Assembly (NCBI GenBank): GCA_937936695.1 | Contig: CALHCK010000170.1 | Location: 1 to 15,894 of the forward strand | Length of the DNA: 15,894 nucleotides | Direction of reading: 5' to 3' | Origin: an uncultured Polaribacter sp. | Lineage (GTDB): Bacteria > Bacteroidota > Bacteroidia > Flavobacteriales > Flavobacteriaceae | Shown here: piece after piece, positions 6,278 to 13,562 of the stretch | Position numbering within the stretch: the stretch's first letter is position 1 | Layout of the letters: the number at the start of each line of letters is the position of its first letter | Notes under the pieces: model-generated | The model's database searches: none | Told to the model about the DNA's origin: nothing | What the model saw: the letters and a program-made list of their open reading frames with translations, nothing else | Program-made: the position numbers and the translations under genes

Positions 6278-7093
6278 ATGCCTTTACTAAAAAGGAACCC
6301 TTTCGGACATATTTTATTTTTAAAAAAGTGGCTGATTAGAGTTTTAGGAATTGTATCTCATGGTAGATACAGACAATTCAATGAATTACAAATAGAAGGT
6401 TCTGAAATTTTAAGAAATTTACCAGAAACTTCTGTTCTTTTTGTATCCAATCATCAAACTTATTTTGCAGATGTTGCTGCTATGTTTCATGTTTTTAACG
6501 CTGCTTTAAGTGGTAGACAAGATAATATTAAAAATTTAGGATATATTTGGAATCCTAAATTAAACGTATATTATGTAGCTGCTGGAGAAACTATGAGATC
6601 TGGTCTTTTACCTAAAATATTTGCTTATGCAGGCTCTGTGTCTATAGATAGAACATGGAGAAATGCAGGAAAAAATGTAAACAGACAAGTAAAAAATTCA
6701 GATATTTCTAATATAGGAAAAGCAATTAAAGACGGTTGGGTAATTACGTTTCCGCAAGGAACCACAACTCCTTTTAAACCTATTAGAAGAGGTACTGCTC
6801 ACATTATAAAAACATACAAACCAGTTGTAGTACCAATTGTTATAGATGGTTTTAGAAGATCTTTTGATAAAAAAGGATTAAGCATTAAAAAACGAAACGT
6901 TTTACAATCTATGGTGATAAAAGAACCATTAGATATTGATTATGAAAATGAGCCTATTGCAGATATTGTAACTAAAATAGAATATGCAATAGAACAACAT
7001 CCATCGTTTTTAAAAGTACTTTCTAAAAAAGATGCTGAAGAATACATGAAGCAAGAAGAAGTACTAAATAAAAAACGAGAGTTTTGGAGTTAA
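6278..7093 (+). CDS. PlsC-type acyltransferase (probable lysophosphatidate acyltransferase)
   Basis: Likely adds an acyl chain to a lysophospholipid such as 1-acylglycerol-3-phosphate at the inner membrane. The 271 residues have a basic/hydrophobic N-terminus (about 11-27) and the acceptor motif VSNHQTYFAD at about 56-65. The block SIDRTWRN at about 122-129 is like motif II, and FPQGTTTPFKP at 158-168 corresponds to FPEGTR. A VPIVIDGF motif follows at about 185-192. Two deviations stand out: His59 and Asp65 are separated by five residues instead of the usual four, and motif III has Gln and Thr where Glu and Arg are typical. I think this variant is shared by Bacteroidota relatives, so it need not be inactive, but the acceptor could differ. 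The regulator gene follows after 9 nt. Confidence 0.8.
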   Translation: MPLLKRNPFGHILFLKKWLIRVLGIVSHGRYRQFNELQIEGSEILRNLPETSVLFVSNHQTYFADVAAMFHVFNAALSGRQDNIKNLGYIWNPKLNVYYVAAGETMRSGLLPKIFAYAGSVSIDRTWRNAGKNVNRQVKNSDISNIGKAIKDGWVITFPQGTTTPFKPIRRGTAHIIKTYKPVVVPIVIDGFRRSFDKKGLSIKKRNVLQSMVIKEPLDIDYENEPIADIVTKIEYAIEQHPSFLKVLSKKDAEEYMKQEEVLNKKREFWS

Positions 7094-7102
7094 TTTTTTA
7101 TA

Positions 7103-7975
7103 ATGTTTATAAAACTTGAAAAAGAGCTAGACTTTATAATTAAAAGATTAAGACATTTAGACTTATTAGATGTTAATAAAATAAAAAGAGAAGAATTGTT
7201 AAAAGTTTTAAACGATTCTACTTATTATCTAACATTACATGATGTAGAAAACTATAAACCCGTATTATTGAATAATAATATGAGAGATTTTTATGGTTTT
7301 AAATCAAATTACCTTAAGAAGTTTGATTACTATTATTATTTAAAGACAATACATGTATCTATGTATAGTAGTTTAATAAAATCAGTATCTTTTTTTAGAA
7401 GAGACAATGAAAAAAATTTAAACTTAGAGTACAAACTTCTCAATAATAAAAAAGAATGGAAAGAAGTTATTGGAACTACGCAAACAATTATACGTACAGA
7501 TAAAGATAAGCCTAAATATGCAATAACATTAGCTGTTGATAGTGATAATTTAGTTTCTTATAACATAGAAAATGAATATACTAAGTTAACTAAAAAAGAG
7601 AAAGAAATAGCAATAATGCTAACAAATGGTGTGTATAAGAAAGATATTTTAAAAGTATTAAATATTTCTTCGTTAACGTTAGATACTCATATAAAAAGAG
7701 TATTAAATAAAATTTGCATATCTAAAGTTACAGAATTAGTTGCATTAAATTTAAAATTTTTAGTTCCTAAGTTTGGTAGAGAAATACCATACAAAGAGTT
7801 GACAAAAAGGGAAACTCAAATAATGAAACTTTTAGCAATAGGGTTATCAAAAAAAGAAATAGGGAACTGTTTAAATATTTCAGAGAAGACAGTTGAAACT
7901 CATACAAAGAAAATTTTTGTAAAATTAAAAATAAAGAAAGTATCAGAAATAGTTGAGTTAAACCCAATCATTTAA
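7103..7975 (+). CDS. Regulator with PAS-like N-terminus and two tandem LuxR-type HTH domains
   Basis: Predicted DNA-binding transcription regulator of 290 residues. The N-terminal part (about 1-148) is not clearly assignable. Its pattern of YGFKSNYLKKFDYYYYLKT followed by strands at about 107-145 resembles a PAS fold, which would make it the sensor. Two GerE/LuxR helix-turn-helix domains follow, at about 160-218 and 231-288. They align without a gap over 55 residues (162-216 against 233-287) with 26 identities by my count, including LTK, LNIS, T-H and the ends ELV-LN/EIV-LN. The second copy is closer to the canonical sequence. There is no response-regulator receiver domain or membrane helix. 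The start lies 9 nt after the acyltransferase stop, so the two may be co-transcribed. Targets are unknown. Confidence 0.82.
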   Translation: MFIKLEKELDFIIKRLRHLDLLDVNKIKREELLKVLNDSTYYLTLHDVENYKPVLLNNNMRDFYGFKSNYLKKFDYYYYLKTIHVSMYSSLIKSVSFFRRDNEKNLNLEYKLLNNKKEWKEVIGTTQTIIRTDKDKPKYAITLAVDSDNLVSYNIENEYTKLTKKEKEIAIMLTNGVYKKDILKVLNISSLTLDTHIKRVLNKICISKVTELVALNLKFLVPKFGREIPYKELTKRETQIMKLLAIGLSKKEIGNCLNISEKTVETHTKKIFVKLKIKKVSEIVELNPII

Positions 7976-8025
7976 AAAATATAAATAAGTATATTTTTGT
8001 TATAGCATAACTTTTTATAATATAC

Positions 8026-8033
8026 TATATTTG
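8026..8033 (+). promoter_or_regulatory. -7 promoter element for ychF
   Basis: TATATTTG is an exact match to the Bacteroidota TAnnTTTG element, placed 21 nt before the ychF ATG, which predicts a very short leader. The nearest TTTG upstream (7996-7999) is 26 nt away, longer than the usual 19 or so, so the -33 part is uncertain. A short hairpin (7999-8011) followed by TTTTT lies just before and may weakly end the preceding transcript. Confidence 0.55.
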
Positions 8034-8054
8034 CCCACGTAAAAATATTATTTA

Positions 8055-9146
8055 ATGAAAGCTGGAATTGTAGGATTACCAAACGTAGGAAAATCAACTT
8101 TATTTAATTGTTTATCTAACGCAAAAGCGCAAAGTGCAAACTTTCCTTTTTGTACTATAGAACCTAATTTAGGTGTTGTAAATGTACCAGATACAAGATT
8201 AGAAAAGTTAGAAGAATTAGTAGTACCTGAAAAAGTAATTCCTGCTACGGTAGAAATTGTAGATATTGCTGGTTTAGTAAAAGGAGCAAGTAAAGGAGAA
8301 GGATTAGGAAATCAGTTTTTAGCAAATATTAGAGAAACAGATGCTATTTTGCACGTATTGCGTTGTTTTGACAATGATAATATTATTCATGTAGATAGTT
8401 CTGTAGACCCTGTTAGAGATAAAGAAACTATTGATATAGAACTTCAGTTAAAAGATTTAGAAACAGTTCAAAAACGTTTAGAGCGTGTAAAAAGAACTGC
8501 TAAAACAGGTAATAAAGAAGCGCAAGCAGAATTAGCTGTATTACTTAAAATAGAAGAAACTTTATTACAAGGTGTATCTGTTAGAGCACTAGAATTTTCC
8601 GAAAAAGAAATAGAATTTGTACAACCATTACAGTTTATAACAGATAAACCTGTTTTATATGTTTGTAATGTTGATGAAAACTCTGCCGTATCTGGTAACG
8701 ATTATGTAGAAAAGGTTAGAGAAGCTGTAAAAGATGAAAATGCAGAAGTTATTGTATTAGCTGTAGGTACAGAGGCAGATATTACAGAATTAGAAGATTA
8801 CGAAGAACGTCAGATGTTTTTAGCTGATATTGGTTTAGAAGAAGCTGGTGTTGCAAGGTTAGTAAGATCTGCATACAAATTATTAAATTTACAAACCTAT
8901 TTTACAGCAGGTGTTACAGAGGTTAGAGCTTGGACAGTACCAATAGGAGCAACTGCACCGCAAGCAGCTGGTGTAATTCATACAGATTTTGAAAAAGGAT
9001 TTATTAGAGCAGAAACAATTGCCTACGAAGATTATGTAACTTACGGGTCTGAAGCTAAAGTAAAAGAGGCTGGTAAAATGCGAGTAGAGGGTAAGGAGTA
9101 TGTTGTAAAAGACGGAGATGTAATGCATTTTAGATTTAACGTATAA
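8055..9146 (+). CDS. ychF: Redox-regulated ribosome-associated ATPase YchF (Obg-family)
   Basis: Universal P-loop NTPase of the Obg family that binds ribosomes and, unlike its relatives, prefers ATP. The 363 residues match the usual length. Visible motifs are G1, GLPNVGKST at 7-15; the switch II block DIAGLVKGAS at 70-79; and NVDE at 205-208 in place of the GTP-specifying NKxD, which is the YchF hallmark. A helical insert with many charged residues lies at about 125-190. The C-terminal TGS domain at about 280-363 includes TAGVTEVRAWTV and ends HFRFNV. The ATG at 8055 begins the conserved MKAGIVGLPN. It appears to have its own promoter. No stress-specific role can be read from the sequence. 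Confidence 0.96.
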   Translation: MKAGIVGLPNVGKSTLFNCLSNAKAQSANFPFCTIEPNLGVVNVPDTRLEKLEELVVPEKVIPATVEIVDIAGLVKGASKGEGLGNQFLANIRETDAILHVLRCFDNDNIIHVDSSVDPVRDKETIDIELQLKDLETVQKRLERVKRTAKTGNKEAQAELAVLLKIEETLLQGVSVRALEFSEKEIEFVQPLQFITDKPVLYVCNVDENSAVSGNDYVEKVREAVKDENAEVIVLAVGTEADITELEDYEERQMFLADIGLEEAGVARLVRSAYKLLNLQTYFTAGVTEVRAWTVPIGATAPQAAGVIHTDFEKGFIRAETIAYEDYVTYGSEAKVKEAGKMRVEGKEYVVKDGDVMHFRFNV

Positions 9147-9151
9147 TATTA

Positions 9152-9173
9152 AATAACTTTAGATAAGGTTATT
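9152..9173 (+). other. Hairpin between ychF and the lipoprotein gene
   Basis: AATAACTTT (9152-9160) pairs with AAGGTTATT (9165-9173) around an AGAT loop, giving nine pairs including one G-U. No T run follows, so it is not a standard terminator; it may stabilise or attenuate a shared ychF-lipoprotein mRNA. Confidence 0.35.
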
Positions 9174-9200
9174 ACTACTGGTTTTAAATTTTTAAAAATT

Positions 9201-10388
9201 ATGAAGAAAACCTTATTATGTATATTATTCAGTATTTTTTTAATTGCTTGCAGTGGTGTTAAAAACACGCAGCAAGCAATTAGTGCTGGTAATTATAACA
9301 AAGCAATTGCTGTTTCCGTAGAAAATTTAAAGAAAAATAAATTTAAGAAAGGAAATCAACCTCATATTATTCTTTTAGAAGAAGCTTACGCAAAAGCTGT
9401 TAAAAGAGATTTAAGTAAGATAGATTTCTTAAAAAAAGACAACAATCCACAGAATTTAGAACGTATTTACAACTTGTATCAAAACTTAGATGCAAGACAA
9501 GAATTAATTAAACCACTGTTGCCTTTAAATATTTTAAAAAAAGAACGTACTGCGCGTTTTAGTTTTAATAATTATGATGATAAAATTATAAAAGCAAAGG
9601 ATAAACTAACCACTTATTTATATGATAATGCTAAGAAATTATTAAAATCTAGTAATAAATTTGATTCTAGAACTGCATATGATGATTTAGCATATATAGA
9701 AAAAATAAATCCAAATTTTAAAGACGTTCGTAGTTTACAAGAAATAGCTCATGAAAAAGGAACTGATTATGTATTAGTTTCTATAAAAAATTTAACACAA
9801 CAAGTAATTCCTAGAAGATTAGAAATAGATTTGTTAAATTTTGATACCTATGGTTTAAATGATTTATGGACAGTTTATCATGCTCGAAAAAACACAAATA
9901 TTTACTATGACTTTGGATTAGAGTTAAATTTTAGAACCATTTTTGTTTCTCCTGAGCAAGTAAGAGAAAAACAGATTATACAAGAAAAATTAGTACAAGA
10001 TGGTTTTAAATATCAGTTAGATGATAAAGGAAATTACGTGCTAGATGAAAAGGGAGAAAAAATAAAGATTAACAACCTTGTAAAAGTACGTTGCCAGTTG
10101 TATCAATTTACACAATTTAAAACAGCAAGAGTTGTTGGTCAGGTAAGATATTTAGATTTACAAAACAGACAGCAAATACACACGTATCCTATAAAAAGCG
10201 AATTTATTTTTAATCACAGATATGCAAATTATAAAGGAGATAAAAGAGCTTTAGAAAGAAATCATTTAGATTTAATTAGATTGCGTACTGTTCGTTTTCC
10301 TACCAACGAACAAATGATTTATGATGCTGGCCAAGACTTAAAACAAAGGCTTAAAAATATTATTGTTAGTAATCGTTTCAGAAATTAA
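9201..10388 (+). CDS. Hypothetical lipoprotein
   Basis: A 395-residue predicted envelope lipoprotein of unknown function. The signal peptide MKKTLLCILFSIFLIAC ends in a lipobox LIAC with Cys17 as the expected lipidation site. The next residues, SGVKNTQQAISAGNYNKAIA, and several helical stretches up to about residue 190 suggest TPR-like repeats (for example GNYNKAIAVSVENLKK). The C-terminal half is richer in beta strands (KNLTQQVIPRRLEIDLLNF, ARVVGQVRYLDLQNRQQIHT). Residues after Cys17 give no clear signal for export to the cell surface. It sits 54 nt after ychF with a hairpin between, so co-transcription is possible. I recall similar proteins in other Flavobacteriaceae but no assigned role. 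Confidence 0.78.
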   Translation: MKKTLLCILFSIFLIACSGVKNTQQAISAGNYNKAIAVSVENLKKNKFKKGNQPHIILLEEAYAKAVKRDLSKIDFLKKDNNPQNLERIYNLYQNLDARQELIKPLLPLNILKKERTARFSFNNYDDKIIKAKDKLTTYLYDNAKKLLKSSNKFDSRTAYDDLAYIEKINPNFKDVRSLQEIAHEKGTDYVLVSIKNLTQQVIPRRLEIDLLNFDTYGLNDLWTVYHARKNTNIYYDFGLELNFRTIFVSPEQVREKQIIQEKLVQDGFKYQLDDKGNYVLDEKGEKIKINNLVKVRCQLYQFTQFKTARVVGQVRYLDLQNRQQIHTYPIKSEFIFNHRYANYKGDKRALERNHLDLIRLRTVRFPTNEQMIYDAGQDLKQRLKNIIVSNRFRN

Positions 10389-10400
10389 AAAATCTATTTT

Positions 10401-10428
10401 ATTAGTTTTATCCCAAAAGCTAATTTTA
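10401..10428. terminator. Probable two-way terminator between converging genes
   Basis: ATTAGTTTT (10401-10409) pairs with AAAGCTAAT (10416-10424), nine pairs with one G-U on the plus strand. TTTA follows on the plus strand, and on the minus strand an AT stretch leads into TTTTTT. It separates the lipoprotein gene from the recombinase gene, whose stop codon it touches. The stem is modest. Confidence 0.5.
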
Positions 10429-11541
10429 TAAATTATCAAAAGGGTTTTTAATATTTCTAATACTACGCTCACTTACATGCGTGTAAATCATTGTAGTTTT
10501 TGGACTATTATGACCTAATAAATCTTGTATATATCTAATATCAGTTCCATTTTCTAGTAAATGTGTAGCAAAACTATGCCTTAGTGTGTGTAGCGTAACT
10601 CTTTTTTTTATGCTAGCTTTAGCACACGCTTTTTTTAAGATACTTTGTGCACTAGAATTACTGTATAAACTCCCGTTTTTACCTTCAAATAAATAAGTTT
10701 TAGGTTTGTAAGTCTTATAATATATTCTTAGTAAATCTAAAAAGTTATTAGACAATAATGTGTATCTATCTTTTTTGCCTTTAGCCGCTTTTATATGTAT
10801 TAACATGCGTTGGCTGTCTATATCTTGCACCTTAATTTGTAAAGCTTCTCCAATACGTAAACCAGCAGAATAAACAAGAGTAAGTAAAGTTTTATGTTTT
10901 AAATTGGCAATAGCATCTAAAATATTTTTAACATCGTTTTTGCTTAAAATTTCAGGAAGCTTTTTTGGTTTTTTAGGTCTTTCTAAAGTAAAATCTGTAA
11001 AAGATAAACTGTTGTAATCTAAATACTTTTTTATGCCATTTATACACTGATTTTGATATGAAACAGATTTGTTACCTTTAAAAATAAAATCGTAATTAAA
11101 CTGCTCTACAAGTCTTTTGCTTATTGGCTTTTTTTTAAGTTGCGCATATCTTAAAAAATAAGAAGTAACCTCTTTATAAGTATTTATAGTATTGACACTT
11201 AACCTTTTTTGCTGCATCCATTTTGTAAATTTATTTAAGTTATCTTGAGTATCTTCATTTAAAATAGGTAATATTATAGATCTACTTTGTTCTTTCTTTT
11301 TAATTTCTTGCTTTTTGTTTAATTTGCTATAATCTACGTACCATTTTTTTTGTTGCAATTTGTAAAATAAATTCTGTTTATTTTTAATGGTGTTTTCTAC
11401 GTAAAATGTTTGTTTGGTTGCACTCCATTTTACATTATTTATACTTTTAATATATTCTTTAATAGCAAAATTGTAAATAAAATCTATGGCAATTATTTGC
11501 TGTTTTCTATGATAAAGGGGAGATAAGGTGATTGTAACCAT
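10426..11541 (-). CDS. Tyrosine recombinase (XerC/D and phage-integrase family) with extra N-terminal domain
   Basis: Site-specific DNA recombinase of 371 residues. The catalytic domain (about 195-365) holds the whole active site: R229 (SAGLRIGEAL), K254 (KGKKDRYT), H318 and R321 (HTLRHSFATHLLE), H344 (LLGH) and nucleophile Y353 (MIYTHV). A SAM-like core-binding domain lies at about 98-178 (FTKWMQQKRLSVNTINTYKE). Ahead of it is an extra domain of about 85 residues whose pattern (HRKQQIIAIDFIYNFAIKEY, then VKWSATKQTFYVE) faintly recalls HARP-type modules; this is inference. It stands alone: no excisionase, phage genes, tRNA gene or direct repeats suggestive of att sites are visible, so it may be a resident recombinase rather than part of a mobile island. 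The start is ATG at 11541, with AT-rich sequence upstream. Confidence 0.9.
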   Translation of the reverse strand: MVTITLSPLYHRKQQIIAIDFIYNFAIKEYIKSINNVKWSATKQTFYVENTIKNKQNLFYKLQQKKWYVDYSKLNKKQEIKKKEQSRSIILPILNEDTQDNLNKFTKWMQQKRLSVNTINTYKEVTSYFLRYAQLKKKPISKRLVEQFNYDFIFKGNKSVSYQNQCINGIKKYLDYNSLSFTDFTLERPKKPKKLPEILSKNDVKNILDAIANLKHKTLLTLVYSAGLRIGEALQIKVQDIDSQRMLIHIKAAKGKKDRYTLLSNNFLDLLRIYYKTYKPKTYLFEGKNGSLYSNSSAQSILKKACAKASIKKRVTLHTLRHSFATHLLENGTDIRYIQDLLGHNSPKTTMIYTHVSERSIRNIKNPFDNL

Positions 11542-11602
11542 ATAAATTATAATTTAAAATACAATGTTTATATAAGTATCTGTATTATAGTTATATAAAT
11601 AT

Positions 11603-11635
11603 AAAAAAAATCTCGAAGCTTATGTTCGAGATTTT
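11603..11635 (-). terminator. Intrinsic terminator of the acyl-CoA synthetase gene
   Basis: An 11-bp stem, AAAATCTCGAA (11607-11617) with TTCGAGATTTT (11625-11635), is followed on the minus strand by a T run formed by the A tract at 11603-11610. It lies 28 nt after the synthetase stop and upstream of the recombinase gene, isolating the two. Confidence 0.82.
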
Positions 11636-11662
11636 AAATTTAAAAAATAAGTTTTATGTAAA

Positions 11663-13438
11663 TTATTGTCTGTAAATTTTATCATATAAATCAGAATAAA
11701 TTTCTCTTATAACTTTTCGTTTCATTTTCATGGTAGGAGTAAGGTGTCCTCCGTCTATAGACCACACATCAGGTGTTAGTTCAAAACGTTTTATTTGCTC
11801 CCATTTCCCGAAGCTTTTATTTCCTTTGTCTACTTCTTTTTGCATTCTATCAATTACAATTTCAGAACTAATAATTTCTTGGTTAGTTTTACCAACAGGC
11901 AATTTTTTTAAATCAATCCAATCTCTAATAAAATCAAAATTAGGCTGAATAATAGCAGCAGGCATTTTTTCGCCTTCACCAACAACCATAATTTGCTCTA
12001 TAAACATAGATTGTTTTAACTCTCCTTCTAACAAAGGTGGTACTACATATTTACCTCCCGAAGTTTTAAACATTTCTTTGGTTCTACCTGTAATTTTTAA
12101 GAAACCATTTTCATCAATTTCACCTTTATCACCTGTATAAAAATATCCATCTTTTAATACCGTAGCTGTTTTTTCTGGATCTTTATAATACCCCAACATT
12201 ACATTAGGACCTTTTACTAAAACCTCTCCATTTTCGGCTATTTTTACTTCAACATTATTGATAACTTTACCAACAGTACCAATTTTAAAACCTTTGTTTT
12301 TCTGATGATTTACAGATATAACTGGCGATGTTTCTGTTAAACCATAACCCTCCATAATTGGCATACCTGCAGCAGCAAACACTCTAGTTAATCTAGGTTG
12401 TAATGCAGCACTACCAGATACCATAATTTTTAATTGTCCACCTAAAGCTTCTTGCCATTTAGAAAAAATTAATTTTCTTGCTATAGCTAATTTTTTCTCG
12501 TACCACCATCCGTTAGCACCATCAGGTTCGTATTGTAAGCCTAATTTAAGCGCCCAAAAAAACAATCCTTTTTTTATACCTGATAAAGTTTCTCCTTTTA
12601 AAACAATCTTGTCGTAAATTTTTTCATATAAACGCGGTACAGCCGTCATTACATGCGGTTTAATTTCTTTAGCATTTTCTGATAACTGCTCTATAGATTC
12701 TGCAAAATATATAGACACACCACAGTATTGGTATAAATATAAAATCATACGTTCAAAAATGTGGCAGATAGGTAAAAAACTTAACGCTTTAGAGTTTCCG
12801 TATTCTAACGGAACTCTTTCTTTAGAACTTAGTACATTGCTTACTATGTTTTCATGAGAAAGCATAACAGCTTTTGGTTTTCCTGTAGTACCAGAGGTAT
12901 AAATTAAAGTAGCCAAATCTGTTGTAACAATATTATTTTTTCTGTCTTCAATTATATTCTGAGAAGCAGTATCTTCACCTAAATCTAAAACTTCAGACCA
13001 ATGTTTTTCACCTTTAATATCATCAAAAGTAAACACACCTTTTAATTGTGTTTTGTGTTTTATTTTATTAATTTTTTGTAGAATTTCTTCATCAGAAACA
13101 AAACAATAAATAGATTCAGAATGATTTAAAATATATTCATAATCTTCTTTAGAAATGGTTGGATAAATAGGTACATTTTGTGCACCTGTTTGTAAAATTC
13201 CAATATCACAAATATTCCATTCAGTTCTGTTATTTGTAGATATTACAGCAATTTTATCGTTAGGTTTTATACCTAACTTAAGTAACCCCCTGCTTATTTT
13301 ATTGGCTTGATCTATGTAACTTTGCGTACTTGTGGCTACCCATTTACCGTTTTCTTTAGATGTAAAAGCATCTTTTAGGTTATAGGTTTCTAATTGATAA
13401 TAAGGAAAATCGAATAATCTTTTTACTTCTATAGCCAT
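11663..13438 (-). CDS. Long-chain fatty-acid--CoA ligase (AMP-forming)
   Basis: Activates long-chain fatty acids with ATP to acyl-AMP and then acyl-CoA, feeding beta-oxidation or lipid synthesis. The protein is 591 residues from the chosen start. Positions from that start are: P-loop YTSGTTGKPK at about 180-189, the A5 motif EGYGLTETSP at 363-372, YTGD at 434-437, and GRTKEMFKTSGGK at 451-463, where the C-terminal domain hinges. The long linker and the LSFLPICHIFERM segment fit the eukaryote-like ACSL/FAA group common in Bacteroidota. An ATG eight codons upstream (13462) would add MLIQNLRC, but a good promoter overlaps that codon. MAIEVKRLFDFPYYQLE looks like the family's normal beginning, so I place the start at 13438. 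The gene is probably a single transcript with its own terminator. Confidence 0.93.
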   Translation of the reverse strand: MAIEVKRLFDFPYYQLETYNLKDAFTSKENGKWVATSTQSYIDQANKISRGLLKLGIKPNDKIAVISTNNRTEWNICDIGILQTGAQNVPIYPTISKEDYEYILNHSESIYCFVSDEEILQKINKIKHKTQLKGVFTFDDIKGEKHWSEVLDLGEDTASQNIIEDRKNNIVTTDLATLIYTSGTTGKPKAVMLSHENIVSNVLSSKERVPLEYGNSKALSFLPICHIFERMILYLYQYCGVSIYFAESIEQLSENAKEIKPHVMTAVPRLYEKIYDKIVLKGETLSGIKKGLFFWALKLGLQYEPDGANGWWYEKKLAIARKLIFSKWQEALGGQLKIMVSGSAALQPRLTRVFAAAGMPIMEGYGLTETSPVISVNHQKNKGFKIGTVGKVINNVEVKIAENGEVLVKGPNVMLGYYKDPEKTATVLKDGYFYTGDKGEIDENGFLKITGRTKEMFKTSGGKYVVPPLLEGELKQSMFIEQIMVVGEGEKMPAAIIQPNFDFIRDWIDLKKLPVGKTNQEIISSEIVIDRMQKEVDKGNKSFGKWEQIKRFELTPDVWSIDGGHLTPTMKMKRKVIREIYSDLYDKIYRQ

Positions 13439-13459
13439 ACATCTTAAATTTTGTATTAG

Positions 13460-13489
13460 CAAAATAAGAATTTAAACTCGATTTTACAA
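13460..13489 (-). promoter_or_regulatory. Promoter of the acyl-CoA synthetase gene
   Basis: On the minus strand, TTG (13487-13489) is followed after exactly 19 nt by TTATTTTG (13460-13467). The latter differs from TAnnTTTG at one base. Transcription would begin near 13453-13455, inside the first codons of the longer reading frame, so it supports the shorter protein starting at 13438. Confidence 0.6.
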
Positions 13490-13562
13490 GAGATTCGATA
13501 AAGCTATTAGTTAAAATTTCATAATTTATTAAATAGTAATGTTAAAATAGTTTGCAGTGTTT

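Noticed and set aside
7999..8016. Terminator after the LuxR-type regulator
   Set aside because: The GTTAT-AGC-ATAAC stem has only five AT-rich pairs; too weak to list as a feature of its own.
8889..9128. Minus-strand cysteine-rich open frame
   Set aside because: It is opposite the YchF TGS domain; the Cys/Tyr/Ser richness results from the complement of the coding strand.
10426..11600. Integrative element or integron around the recombinase
   Set aside because: There are no attC-like palindromes, gene cassettes, tRNA gene, direct repeats or phage/conjugation genes on either side; both neighbours are ordinary chromosomal genes with terminators.
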